Part shown: in pieces, positions 26,350-35,096 of the stretch
Position numbering within the stretch: the stretch's first letter is position 1
Layout: every line of letters starts with the position of its first letter
Source of the DNA: Streptomyces sp. NBC_01551
Lineage (GTDB): Bacteria > Actinomycetota > Actinomycetes > Streptomycetales > Streptomycetaceae
Length of the DNA stretch: 64,000 nucleotides
NCBI RefSeq assembly: GCF_026339935.1
Contig: NZ_JAPEPX010000001.1
Span: 4,707,501-4,771,500 of the forward strand
Direction of reading: 5' to 3'
Program-made: the position numbers and the translations under genes
The notes under the pieces: model-generated
The model's database searches: none
Told to the model about the DNA's origin: nothing
Seen by the model: only the letters and a program-made list of their open reading frames with translations

Positions 26350-27486
26350 ATGACTGAGAACCTGCCGCGCACCGATCGCCCCCTCCGCGTCCTCGCCGCC
26401 ATGTCCGGTGGCGTGGACTCCGCCGTCGCCGCCGCCCGCGCCGTCGAAGCCGGGCACGACGTGACCGGCGTCCACCTGGCGCTTTCCGCGAACCCGCAGT
26501 CCTTCCGGACCGGCGCGCGCGGCTGCTGCACGATCGAGGACTCCCGCGACGCCCGCCGCGCGGCCGACGTCATCGGCATCCCGTTCTACGTGTGGGACCT
26601 CGCCGAGCGCTTCCGCGAGGACGTCGTCGAGGACTTCATCTCCGAGTACGAGGCCGGGCGCACCCCGAACCCCTGCCTGCGCTGCAACGAGAAGATCAAG
26701 TTCGCGGCGCTGCTCGACAAGGCGCTCGCCCTCGGCTTCGACGCGGTCTGCACCGGCCACTACGCCACCGTCGTCCTGAACGAGGACGGCTCGCGCGAAC
26801 TCCACCGCGCCTCCGACATGGCCAAGGACCAGTCGTACGTCCTCGGCGTCCTCGACGAGAAGCAGCTCGCGCACGCGCTGTTCCCACTCGGCGACACCCT
26901 GACGACGAAGGACGAGATCCGGGCGGAGGCGGAGCGGCGCGGCCTGGCCGTCGCGAAGAAGCCCGACAGCCACGACATCTGCTTCATCGCCGACGGCGAC
27001 ACCCAGGGCTTCCTCGCGAAGCGCCTGGGCAAGGCGGAGGGCGACATCGTCGACGAGTCCGGCGAGAAGGTCGGCACCCACGAGGGCGCCTTCGGCTTCA
27101 CCATCGGCCAGCGCAAGGGCCTGCGGATCGGCCACCCGGCGGCGGACGGCAAGCCGCGCTACGTCCTGGACATCTCCCCGGTGAACAACACGGTCACGGT
27201 CGGCCCCGTCGAGGCGCTGGACGTCACCGCGCTCACCGCGATCCGCCCGCGCTGGTGCGGCTCCACGGCCGCCGCGCCGGGCACCTACACCGCGCAGTTG
27301 CGCGCCCACGGCGGCGAGACCGAGGTCTTCGCGGAGCTGGTGGACGGGGAGCTGCGGGTCCGCTTCTCCGAGCCGGTCCGGGGCGTCGCCCCGGGCCAGG
27401 CGATCGTGCTCTACGACGGCACCCGCGTCGTCGGCTCGGCCACCATCGCGACCACGACCCGCGCCGAGGCCGCGACCGCCGTCTGA
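26350..27486 (+). CDS. mnmA: tRNA-specific 2-thiouridylase
   Basis: 378 residues. It thiolates U34 of tRNA Lys, Glu and Gln. The PP-loop is SGGVDS at residues 19-24, the catalytic Cys pair is C109 ([12 protein letters not shown]) and C211 (DSHDICFI), and the tRNA-binding GHYAT and IGQRKGL motifs follow. ATG with GGAAGG upstream. Sulfur source is likely the IscS at 24439. The stop codon and last codons lie inside a 14-bp tandem repeat. Confidence 0.97.
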   Translation: MTENLPRTDRPLRVLAAMSGGVDSAVAAARAVEAGHDVTGVHLALSANPQSFRTGARGCCTIEDSRDARRAADVIGIPFYVWDLAERFREDVVEDFISEYEAGRTPNPCLRCNEKIKFAALLDKALALGFDAVCTGHYATVVLNEDGSRELHRASDMAKDQSYVLGVLDEKQLAHALFPLGDTLTTKDEIRAEAERRGLAVAKKPDSHDICFIADGDTQGFLAKRLGKAEGDIVDESGEKVGTHEGAFGFTIGQRKGLRIGHPAADGKPRYVLDISPVNNTVTVGPVEALDVTALTAIRPRWCGSTAAAPGTYTAQLRAHGGETEVFAELVDGELRVRFSEPVRGVAPGQAIVLYDGTRVVGSATIATTTRAEAATAV

Positions 27487-27547
27487 GCAGCGCCGTCTGA
27501 GTACAGCCGTCTGAGCACAGCCGTACGAGCAGCGCCGTCCGACCCGC
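27478..27547. repeat. 14-bp tandem repeat spanning the mnmA stop codon, five units
   Basis: GCCGTCTGAGCAGC-like units begin at 27478, 27492, 27506, 27520 and 27534 with exact 14-bp spacing. The TGA inside the first unit is the mnmA stop. Later units differ by one to four bases. Confidence 0.92.
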
Positions 27548-27551
27548 CGCT

Positions 27552-27573
27552 GCCGGGGGCACGGGCCCCCGGC
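27552..27573. terminator. Bidirectional terminator between mnmA and the oxidoreductase
   Basis: GCCGGGGGC and GCCCCCGGC form a perfect 9-bp stem with a 4-base loop between two convergent genes. Confidence 0.8.
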
Positions 27574-27605
27574 GCGCGGATCGATCCGGTCGGGCGACCG
27601 TCGGG

Positions 27606-28529
27606 TCAGGCGACCGTCAGGACGATCTTGCCCGTCGTGCGGCCCTGCTCGCCGATCTCGTGGGCCTTGGCGGCCTCCGCGAGCGGCAGGACGGTGTCGA
27701 TCACCGGGCGGAGGGTGCCGTCCTCGACCAAGGCCGCGATCTCCAGCAGGCCCCGGTAGTCGGGCTCCACCAGCGTCCAGCCCGTGTGGACGCCCGGCGC
27801 CTCGGCCGGGACGCCGTCCGGGCCCGGCAGGGTCACCAGGTGGCCGCCCGGCTTCAGGACCTTCAGCGAGCGCTCCCCGTACTCCCCGCCGATCGCGTCG
27901 ATCACGACGTCCACGTCGGACACCGCGTCCTCGAACGCCGTGGAGCGGTAGTCGATCACCTCGTCCGCGCCCAGCTCGCGCAGCACCCCGTGCTTCGCGG
28001 CGCTCGCCGTGCCGATCACGTACGCGCCGCGCGCCTTCGCGATCTGCACCGCGAAGTGGCCGACGCCGCCCGCCGCGGCGTGCACCAGCACCCGCTGCCC
28101 GGCCCGCAGCCCCGCCGTGTCCACCAGGGCCTGCCACGCGGTCAGCGCGGCCAGCGGCAGGGCCGCCGCGCCGATGTGGTCGATGCCCTCGGGCTTGCGG
28201 GCGAAGTGCCGCGCGGGCGCCGTCACGTACTCCGCGTACGCCCCGGCCTGCTGCGGGAAGCGCGGCATCCCGAAGACCTCGTCGCCCGGCTGGAACAGGG
28301 TCACGCCCGGGCCGACCTCCTCGACGGTGCCGGAGACGTCCCAGCCGACCGCGGGGACCGGGCCCCAGGGGATCAGGGCGCCGCTCTCGCGGGTCTTCCA
28401 GTCCACCGGGTTCACGCCGGCCGCGTGGACCCGTACGAGGATCTCGCCCATGCCCGGCTCCGGCCGGTCGATCTCGGTCTCGGTGAGAACCTCGGGTCCA
28501 CCCCACTGGCTGACGACTACGGCACGCAT
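27606..28529 (-). CDS. NADP-dependent zinc-free quinone oxidoreductase (MDR family)
   Basis: 307 residues. The N-terminal GroES-like domain has HAAGVNPVDWKTRESG, and the Rossmann part has VLVHAAAGGVGHFAVQIAKARGA with the AxxGxxGxxA-type nucleotide motif, then GADEVIDY. The catalytic-zinc Cys/His of alcohol dehydrogenases are absent, as in quinone reductases. ATG with AAGGAG upstream. It is divergent from the GlxA-type regulator with 126 bp between them, the usual arrangement for a regulator and its target. Substrate is unknown. Confidence 0.87.
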   Translation of the reverse strand: MRAVVVSQWGGPEVLTETEIDRPEPGMGEILVRVHAAGVNPVDWKTRESGALIPWGPVPAVGWDVSGTVEEVGPGVTLFQPGDEVFGMPRFPQQAGAYAEYVTAPARHFARKPEGIDHIGAAALPLAALTAWQALVDTAGLRAGQRVLVHAAAGGVGHFAVQIAKARGAYVIGTASAAKHGVLRELGADEVIDYRSTAFEDAVSDVDVVIDAIGGEYGERSLKVLKPGGHLVTLPGPDGVPAEAPGVHTGWTLVEPDYRGLLEIAALVEDGTLRPVIDTVLPLAEAAKAHEIGEQGRTTGKIVLTVA

Positions 28530-28655
28530 GATGTGTGTCTCCTTATGGCCGGTATGGCTCGCATCGCCCGGATTTCCCGGCCGATGTGACCAGCTTCGCC
28601 GTCTTCGTGCCCGCGTGGTGCTGACCGAACGGCCACCATGTGACAGGATCTGGCC

Positions 28656-29636
28656 ATGCACAAAATCGCCGTACTCGCCCTCGAAGGGGTCCCTCCGTTC
28701 GAGCTCGGGATGCCGTCCCGGGTCTTCGGCAACGCCCTCGACGACGTCGGGAAGCCGCTCTACGAGGTGACCGTCTGCACCGTCGACGGCCGGCCCGTGG
28801 CCAGCGACGCGGGCTTCACCATCGGGGTCTCGGCGGGCCCCGAGGCCCTGGCGGCCGCCGACACGGTGATCATCCCGCCCACCAACGTCATGATGGCGCT
28901 GGAGCAGGGCGTCCCCCTGCCCCGCCCGCTCGCCGACGCCCTGGCCGCGATCCGCCCCGGCACCCGGCTGGTGTCGATCTGCACCGGCACCTACGTGCTC
29001 GCCGCCGCCGGGCTGCTCGACGGCCGGCCCGCCACCACGCACTGGCTCAAGGCCCCGGCCTTCCAGCGCGCCTTCCCGCGCGTCAAGCTCGACGAGGACG
29101 TCCTCTTCGTCGACGACGGCGACATCCTCACCTCCGCCGGGGTCGCCGCCGGCGTGGACCTGTGCCTGTACATGGTCCGCCAGGACCACGGCACCGCCGC
29201 CGCCAACCGCGCCGCCCGGCTGTGCGTCGTACCGCCGTGGCGCGACGGCGGCCAGGCCCAGTACATCGACCGGCCCGTCCCCGAACCCACCGTCGCCACG
29301 ACCACCGCCACCCGTGCCTGGGCCCTGGAGCGGCTCGCCGAGCCGATCACGCTGACCGAGCTCGCCGAGCACGCCCGGATGAGCCTGCGCACCTTCACCC
29401 GGCGCTTCCGCGACGAGGTCGGGATGACCCCGGTGCAGTGGCTCACCGGGCAACGCCTGGAGATCGCACGCCAGTTGCTGGAGTCCAGCGATCTGCCCGT
29501 CGACCTGGTCGCACACCGTGCCGGATTCGGCTCCGCCAACTCCCTGCGCCAGCACATGCGGAGCACCCTCGGGATCTCGCCGATCGCCTACCGCCGCACC
29601 TTCCAGCCCAACTCCGCCATTCTGACGCCCCATTGA
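28656..29636 (+). CDS. GlxA/FtrA-type AraC-family transcriptional regulator
   Basis: 326 residues. The N-terminal DJ-1/PfpI (class I glutamine amidotransferase-like) domain has KIAVLALEGVPPFELGMPSRVF and the nucleophile-elbow-like VSICTGTYVLAAAGLL. The C-terminal AraC DNA-binding domain has two helix-turn-helix units (LTELAEHARMSLRTFTRRF and VDLVAHRAGFGSANSLRQHM) and ends GISPIAYRRTF. It probably controls the divergent oxidoreductase gene and its own expression. Ligand unknown. Confidence 0.92.
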   Translation: MHKIAVLALEGVPPFELGMPSRVFGNALDDVGKPLYEVTVCTVDGRPVASDAGFTIGVSAGPEALAAADTVIIPPTNVMMALEQGVPLPRPLADALAAIRPGTRLVSICTGTYVLAAAGLLDGRPATTHWLKAPAFQRAFPRVKLDEDVLFVDDGDILTSAGVAAGVDLCLYMVRQDHGTAAANRAARLCVVPPWRDGGQAQYIDRPVPEPTVATTTATRAWALERLAEPITLTELAEHARMSLRTFTRRFRDEVGMTPVQWLTGQRLEIARQLLESSDLPVDLVAHRAGFGSANSLRQHMRSTLGISPIAYRRTFQPNSAILTPH

Positions 29637-29697
29637 TGGCCCGTCACTCCGTCGGCATACTGCGTGGTTCCTGCACCCTTCTCTCAGGGGGAACTAC

Positions 29698-32600
29698 GTG
29701 CGCAACCATCACGGCAGGGCGGGGGCGGCGGCTTCGGTCGCCGCGATCGCCGCTCTCGCGCTCGCGGCGGGGCTGACCACCCCGGCCGCGGCCGCGCCCG
29801 CACCGCGCTCCTTAGCCGGCCCGGCGGCGAGATCCACATCCGCTTCGGCACCCGCATCCGCATCGGCCGCCGGCTCGAAGACCACCCGCGTCACCCTCGT
29901 CACCGGCGACCGCGTCGTCCTCGACGCCGACCGCAAACCCGTCGGCCTCGAACGCGCCAAGGGCCGCGAGCACATACCCGTCTCGCTGCGCCGCGCGAAC
30001 GGCCACACCAGCGTCCTGCCGTACGACGCCCAGGCCCTGATCCGCGCCGGAAAGCTCGACCCCCGGCTCTTCGACGTCACCGAGCTGAGCCACCCCGAGT
30101 ACCAGGACCGCCGCTCCGGCCGCCTCCAGCTGATCGTCGGCTACGAGGGCGGCTCCGCCCCCGCCGCCCGGTCCGCCCTGCGCGCCGCCGACGGCCTCAA
30201 GGTGACCCGTACGTACGCCACCCTCGGCGCCGAGGCCGTCACCGCGGCCCCCCAGGACGCCGCCGCCGTCTGGGAGGCGCTCACCGACCCCCAGCGGGAC
30301 ACCGGCCGCCGCGCCGCCGCCCCCGGCATCGCCACCGTCTGGCTCGACGCCGTGCGCACCGCCACCCTCGACAAGAGCACCCGGCAGATCGGCGCCGACA
30401 AGGCCTGGGCCGCCGGATACGACGGCGCCGGCGTCAAGATCGCCGTCCTCGACACCGGCGTCGACGCCACCCACGCCGACCTCACCGGCCAAGTCGTCGC
30501 CGAGCAGAACTTCTCCCGCGCCGCGGACGCCAAGGACCGCTACGGCCACGGCACCCACGTCGCCTCCATCGCCGCCGGTACGGGCTCCCGATCGGGCGGC
30601 GCCTTCAAAGGCGTCGCGCCCGGCGCGAAGCTCCTGAACGGCAAGGTCCTCGACGACAACGGCTCCGGCGACGACTCCGGCATCCTCGCCGGCATGGAGT
30701 GGGCCGTCGCCCAGGGCGCCGACATCGTCAACCTCAGCCTCGGCGGCTACGACACCCCGCAGCTCGACCCCCTCGAAGCGGCCGTCGACAAGCTCAGCGC
30801 CGACAAGGGCGTGCTGTTCGCCATCGCGGCCGGCAACAGCGGCCGCCCCGGCACCATCAACTCCCCGGGCAGCGCGGACGCCGCGCTCACCGTCGGCGCC
30901 GTCGACGACACCGACGTCCTCGCCGGCTTCTCCAGCACCGGCCCGCGTACCGGCGACGGCGCCGTCAAGCCGGACGTCACCGCCCCCGGCGTCGACATCA
31001 CCGCCGCCGCCGCGCCCGGCAGCGTCATCGACCGCGAGGTCGGCCAGAACCCGGCCGGCTACCTGAGCATCTCCGGCACCTCCATGGCCACCCCGCACGT
31101 CGCCGGAGCCGCCGCGCTGCTCAAGCAGCAGCACCCCGCCTGGAAGGGCGCCGAGCTCAAGGGCGCGCTGACCGCCTCCACCAAGGGCGGCGCGTACACC
31201 CCGTACCAGCAGGGCACCGGCCGGATCGCGGTCGACGGCGCGCTGCGCCAGAGCGTGGTCGCCCAGGAGGCGGCGCTGACCTTCGGTACACAGCCCTGGC
31301 CGCACGCGGACGACACCCCGCAGTCGCGGAAGATCACGTACCGCAACCTCGGCAGCACGCCCGTCACCCTCGATCTCGCCGTCACCGGCAGCGGCCCCGA
31401 CGGCAAGCCCGCGCCCGAGGGCTTCTTCACCTTCGGCGCCCGGCAGCTGACCGTCCCGGCGGGCGGCACCGCCGACGCCGCCGTGACCGCCGACACCCGC
31501 CTCGGCGGGGCGCTGGACGGCACGTACACCGCGTACGCCGTCGCGACGGCGGCCGCGACCGGCGGTGGCCAGGGCCAGAGCGTCCGTACGGCCGTGGTCG
31601 CCGAACGCGAGCCGGAGTCCTACCAGCTGACGCTGCGCCACATCGGGCGGGACGGGAAGCCGGCCACGAACTACAGCAGCACCGTCGAAGGCACCAAGGG
31701 CGGCGCGAGCGCCCGCCGCTTCGAGCCGTACGACGCCTCCGGCACCGTCACCGTGCGCGTGCCCAAGGGCGGTTACCTGCTCGACACCTCCCTCGTCGTC
31801 GACCCGCTGGACCCCACCCGGGGCGCCGACTGGATCGTCCAGCCCCAGCTCGACATCACCGGTGACACCACGGTGACGCTCGACGCGCGCACCACCAAGC
31901 CGGTCGACATCACCGTCCCGTCGAAGTCCGCGGTCGCGCGGTTCGCCATGCCCTCGTACACCCTGCGCGAAGGCGGCTCGGAGTACGGCTTCGGGTTCTG
32001 GCTCGACTCGCTCACCGGGTTCCGCACCCGCCACCTGGGCCCGCCGCCCGCGGCCGGCGCGCTCAGCCAGCAGTGGGACGTGCACTGGGAGGACGGCGCC
32101 ACGGCGGAGTACCACGCCGTCCTCGGCGGCCCGGTACGTGCCGTCGCCACCGGCTACACCCGCCACCTGAAGCCGCGCGACCTGGCGACCCTCAAGGTCG
32201 AGCAGGGCGCCTCGGCCCCGGGCAAGGAAGGCTCGCTCGTCGCGATGGGCCTCCTGCCGGACAGCAGTTCCGCGAGCTCGATGTCGCGCCGGCGGCCGCT
32301 GCCGACCACGACGGCGGTGTACGTGTCGACCGTCGACCGGGTGAAGTGGGACCTCTCCTTCAGCCAGAGCGGCGGTGTGGACGAGAACGGTTTCCCGGTC
32401 GACGAGGCGACGTACGAAGCGGAGCGCCAGCGCACGCTCACGGGCGGCCGCACCTACCACGAGCGCTTCAACACGGCCGTCCTCGCACCCCGCGTGGACG
32501 CCGACCACGGGGTCGTGCGCGAGGGCAACCGCATCGCGGGCTCCGTACAACTGCTCGCGGACGGCGCGAACCACGCCGGTGACTACGTCGCGGCCACCGG

Positions 32601-33105
32601 CAGCACGGTCCTCTACCGCGACGGCGTCGTGGCGGGCCGCAGCCAGGCCCCGCTGGCGTCGAGCGAGCCGTTCACGGTCCCGGCGGGCGACGCGGCGTAC
32701 AAGCTGACCACGACCGCGCTGCTGCGCCCGGAGCTCTCCGCGACCTCGTCGAAGGTGACGGCGACCTGGTGGTTCCGCTCGAAGGAGACGGCCGCACCGA
32801 CCGCGCTCCCGGTTTCGGCGGTCCGCTTCGACGCCCGCCCGGCGCCGGACGGCACCCTGCCGGCCGGGCGGACGGCGACCTTCCCGCTGACCGTGCAGGG
32901 CCCGGCGGCCGCGGCCCCCGCCGCCTTCCGGGCGCAGGTCTCCTACGACGAGGGCTACACCTGGCAGCCGCTCACCGTGAAGGACGGCAAGGTCAGCGTG
33001 AAGACCCCGGCGAAGGGCGCCGCGGTCTCGCTGCGCGCCACCGTCACCGACCGGGCGGGCAACACGTCGGAGGTGACCGTCATCCGCGCCTACCTCGCGG
33101 GCTGA
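29698..33105 (+). CDS. Secreted S8-family (subtilisin-like) serine peptidase, TTA-containing
   Basis: 1135 residues. Sec signal peptide (cleavage near AAAAP, residues 30-34), propeptide to about 225, then the S8 domain with Asp252 (AVLDTGVDATHAD), His284 (YGHGTHVAS), oxyanion Asn380 (AAGNSG) and Ser462 (SGTSMATPHVAG). The 600-residue C-terminal part is beta-rich, as in large Streptomyces exoproteases. Leu39, just after the signal peptide, is a TTA codon at 29812; TTA codons need the bldA tRNA, so translation is probably tied to development. GTG start with AGGGGGA upstream. It is monocistronic, ending in a hairpin. Confidence 0.94.
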   Translation: MRNHHGRAGAAASVAAIAALALAAGLTTPAAAAPAPRSLAGPAARSTSASAPASASAAGSKTTRVTLVTGDRVVLDADRKPVGLERAKGREHIPVSLRRANGHTSVLPYDAQALIRAGKLDPRLFDVTELSHPEYQDRRSGRLQLIVGYEGGSAPAARSALRAADGLKVTRTYATLGAEAVTAAPQDAAAVWEALTDPQRDTGRRAAAPGIATVWLDAVRTATLDKSTRQIGADKAWAAGYDGAGVKIAVLDTGVDATHADLTGQVVAEQNFSRAADAKDRYGHGTHVASIAAGTGSRSGGAFKGVAPGAKLLNGKVLDDNGSGDDSGILAGMEWAVAQGADIVNLSLGGYDTPQLDPLEAAVDKLSADKGVLFAIAAGNSGRPGTINSPGSADAALTVGAVDDTDVLAGFSSTGPRTGDGAVKPDVTAPGVDITAAAAPGSVIDREVGQNPAGYLSISGTSMATPHVAGAAALLKQQHPAWKGAELKGALTASTKGGAYTPYQQGTGRIAVDGALRQSVVAQEAALTFGTQPWPHADDTPQSRKITYRNLGSTPVTLDLAVTGSGPDGKPAPEGFFTFGARQLTVPAGGTADAAVTADTRLGGALDGTYTAYAVATAAATGGGQGQSVRTAVVAEREPESYQLTLRHIGRDGKPATNYSSTVEGTKGGASARRFEPYDASGTVTVRVPKGGYLLDTSLVVDPLDPTRGADWIVQPQLDITGDTTVTLDARTTKPVDITVPSKSAVARFAMPSYTLREGGSEYGFGFWLDSLTGFRTRHLGPPPAAGALSQQWDVHWEDGATAEYHAVLGGPVRAVATGYTRHLKPRDLATLKVEQGASAPGKEGSLVAMGLLPDSSSASSMSRRRPLPTTTAVYVSTVDRVKWDLSFSQSGGVDENGFPVDEATYEAERQRTLTGGRTYHERFNTAVLAPRVDADHGVVREGNRIAGSVQLLADGANHAGDYVAATGSTVLYRDGVVAGRSQAPLASSEPFTVPAGDAAYKLTTTALLRPELSATSSKVTATWWFRSKETAAPTALPVSAVRFDARPAPDGTLPAGRTATFPLTVQGPAAAAPAAFRAQVSYDEGYTWQPLTVKDGKVSVKTPAKGAAVSLRATVTDRAGNTSEVTVIRAYLAG

Positions 33106-33191
33106 CCCCCTCACACCCCGACCGTCGTACGCCGATGACACCGAAGGTAAGTGAGTCCGCGTCACGGACGCCACGTTCCGGCAGGTGCGGC

Positions 33192-33222
33192 CCCTGCGCC
33201 CGGCCGAAAGCCAGGCGCAGGG
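33192..33222. terminator. Stem-loop after the peptidase gene
   Basis: CCCTGCGCC and GGCGCAGGG form a 9-bp stem with an inner GGC/GCC pair, 87 bases after the stop and convergent with the integrase remnant. Confidence 0.7.
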
Positions 33223-33249
33223 AGCCGATCAGGGGGCCACGCGGGGAAT

Positions 33250-33420
33250 TCAGGGCTGCTGACCGCTGGCTTCCCTCGGCCCGTCCTGTCTGAAGATCTC
33301 GTCCATGGCCTTGGCTCCGTCCCGGATCACCGGTCGAAGCTGCTTGCGGTACACCCGTTCCGTTGTGTGTGTCCCGCTGTGCCCGGGTCATGTCGCTGAA
33401 ACCGAGGTGGTGCGGAGCAA
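33250..33420 (-). pseudogene. Remnant of a tyrosine-recombinase integrase (C-terminal end only)
   Basis: The minus-strand frame ending at TGA 33250 reads GHSGTHTTERVYRKQLRP, then VIRDGAKAMDEIF and a short tail. This is the C-terminal end of actinobacterial phage/ICE-type integrases: the GHS motif with its active-site His and the catalytic Tyr in ERVYR. An in-frame TGA lies at 33388-33390, just upstream of that motif, and no start or catalytic Arg region can be traced further. The intact 273-residue gene begins its 3' end at 33445, directly behind the remnant. It is a decayed mobile-element end, not a functional gene. Confidence 0.75.
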
Positions 33421-33444
33421 GGGGAACGGATGGCCAGGCGTGCG

Positions 33445-34266
33445 TCACCCCCTTTTCAGGGAGAGGAGATCGATCGGTGCAGCGCACACATTCTCCTTGA
33501 TCCTCCTCGCCCGGCGAGCGATCTCGAGGTTCTTCCCCAAGGCCAAGGCCTTGAAGTCTTCCTGCGCCGCGATGGTGCGGCGGCGCACCTCAACGCAGTC
33601 CTTTGGTGTCGGGTTCTGTTGGCCATCGACCAGCATCATGGCGCTCAATGCCCAGTAGGTCTTTGTGTATTGACGCGCTTCTACCTCAACGTACCGATTC
33701 CGAGCACCTTCCGCTTCCGAGATGTTGAGTGCAGCCTGATACTCCTTCGTCATTTCGCCCAGGTCCAGGTTCTGTGCGGCGACGTCGGCTAGCACGCGGT
33801 GCGCCTGGAGCGCTTCAAGCGGATCTGCCATACGTAGGCCACCGGAGCCGTCGGGCTCCATGCGGGTGGCCAGATCCAGCGCACGGTGCGCCATGCGTCC
33901 TGCAAGTTCCAGGTCAGTAGTGGAAAGTGCTACGAACAGGCCTACGAGCCGGTAGGTCGATGCGCTCAGGTTCAGGTTCTTTTGCCCGTGCTTGACGACC
34001 AGGATCTCGACCTGCTTCGCCAGCGTCACGATCTCGCTCCGGTAAGTTGATCCGCCGGTGCGGTCCAGCTCGCTCATTTTCACCAGGTGACTGGATATCT
34101 CAGCGCGTGCCCCATCCTGTCGCTGCACGTCGGCGATATCGTGGGCTACACCGATGGCGGCAATTGTCGAAACAAGGGACGCACCCGTTGCGACGAGTGC
34201 GATGGTGGCACTGGCGACTGCGGCCCAGGCGGACAGCCTTCCAGTGTCGGACGGGGGCGCGGCCAT
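33445..34266 (-). CDS. Membrane-anchored protein of unknown function
   Basis: 273 residues; I do not recognise the family. One hydrophobic helix lies at residues about 12-40 (WAAVASATIALVATGASLV), followed by a mostly helical, charged soluble part with a Leu/Ala-rich middle and a Lys/Arg-rich end (NLEIARRARRIKENVC). The soluble part could be TPR-like, but no clear repeat register is seen. Its codon use is less G+C-biased than its neighbours: 33661-33720 has 32 G+C in 60 bases. Its ATG overlaps the stop of the 75-residue gene upstream (ATGA), so the two are co-translated. It sits next to the integrase remnant, which suggests it arrived on the same element. Confidence 0.7.
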   Translation of the reverse strand: MAAPPSDTGRLSAWAAVASATIALVATGASLVSTIAAIGVAHDIADVQRQDGARAEISSHLVKMSELDRTGGSTYRSEIVTLAKQVEILVVKHGQKNLNLSASTYRLVGLFVALSTTDLELAGRMAHRALDLATRMEPDGSGGLRMADPLEALQAHRVLADVAAQNLDLGEMTKEYQAALNISEAEGARNRYVEVEARQYTKTYWALSAMMLVDGQQNPTPKDCVEVRRRTIAAQEDFKALALGKNLEIARRARRIKENVCAAPIDLLSLKRG

Positions 34267-34493
34267 CAGTCGAGATCGTTGCGCAGACCGAGCGCTCCGG
34301 CAGAAGAGGCCCGGAGGCCGCCTACCTTCGTGGCGTCCGTATCGAGGCCCCCGGAGCTGAGTACCGCTTTCACCGTCTTGGACTTCGCAGCTGCGGTTGC
34401 CTGTGCGGCTTGCCGACGCACGCTTTGATCACCTGCTCGACGGCCTGCCACCGCTCCGTTCTTCCCTCGACGATTGGCCATGGACTTCACCAT
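34266..34493 (-). CDS. Small basic protein of unknown function, coupled to the 273-residue gene
   Basis: 75 residues with many Lys/Arg/Ala: it starts MVKSMANRRGKNGAVAGRRA and ends ASSAGALGLRNDLD. No domain recognised. A strong GGAGAGG site eight bases upstream of ATG 34493 and the ATGA overlap with the following gene make it a real gene. Composition suggests a nucleic-acid-binding or ribosome-associated small protein, but that is only a guess. It is first in a two-gene unit of likely foreign origin. Confidence 0.65.
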   Translation of the reverse strand: MVKSMANRRGKNGAVAGRRAGDQSVRRQAAQATAAAKSKTVKAVLSSGGLDTDATKVGGLRASSAGALGLRNDLD

Positions 34494-34684
34494 GCGCCTC
34501 TCCGTTCTCTGGCTGCCCCGTGCTGCAGGTCCGCTCCCACCTTTAGGCACGAGGCCGTGGCCCGCCATCCAAGGACGGCCGAGTGGGGGGCGCGGGTTAC
34601 CCCGGAGGTAATCGCCTCCGAGGTCATCGGCGGGGCACGCTGGGACCGGCAACGAGCCCACCCCGCAGGGAAGAAGAGGCCGAC

Positions 34685-35029
34685 ATGACCGCGTACGCCA
34701 TCGCCCACATACGCCCCGAGACCATGAACGAGGACGTCCTGCGCTACATCGAGGAGATCCAGGCCACCTTCGGCCCCTTCGGCGGCCGTTTCCTCGTCCA
34801 CGGCCAAGAAGTCGAGGTCCTGGAGGGCAGCTGGCCCGGCACCGTCGTCGTGGTCGGCTTCCCGGACGTCGAGCGGGCCCGCGCCTGGTACGCCTCACCC
34901 GCCTACCAGGCCCTCGTCCCGCTGCGCGCCGACCACATGGCGGGCGACATCATCCTCGTGGGCGGCGTCCCCGCCGACTACGACGCCACCGAGACCGCCG
35001 CCACCCTGCGCGCCGCCGCGGGCCTGTAG
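34685..35029 (+). CDS. DUF1330 domain protein
   Basis: 114 residues, soluble. It has the ferredoxin-like DUF1330 pattern: MTAYAIAHIRPETMNEDVLRYIEEIQ with later GGRFLVHGQEVEVLEG, VVVGFPDVERARAWYASPAYQ and a terminal strand IILVGGV. ATG with GGGAAGAAGAGG upstream. Members of this group are small dimeric alpha-beta barrel proteins with no settled function. It precedes the SDR gene by 67 bp and may share its transcript. Confidence 0.85.
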   Translation: MTAYAIAHIRPETMNEDVLRYIEEIQATFGPFGGRFLVHGQEVEVLEGSWPGTVVVVGFPDVERARAWYASPAYQALVPLRADHMAGDIILVGGVPADYDATETAATLRAAAGL

Positions 35030-35096
35030 ACCCGGGTCACCAGCCCCGCCGGGTACGCGTGCGACCAGCCCTGGCCGGGGTGCGAGCATGGGCGGT

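Noticed and set aside
29812..33174. 1120-codon minus-strand frame opposite the S8 peptidase
   Set aside because: Antisense frame kept open by codon bias of the peptidase; it has no domain or ribosome-binding site, and the peptidase has a complete catalytic triad.
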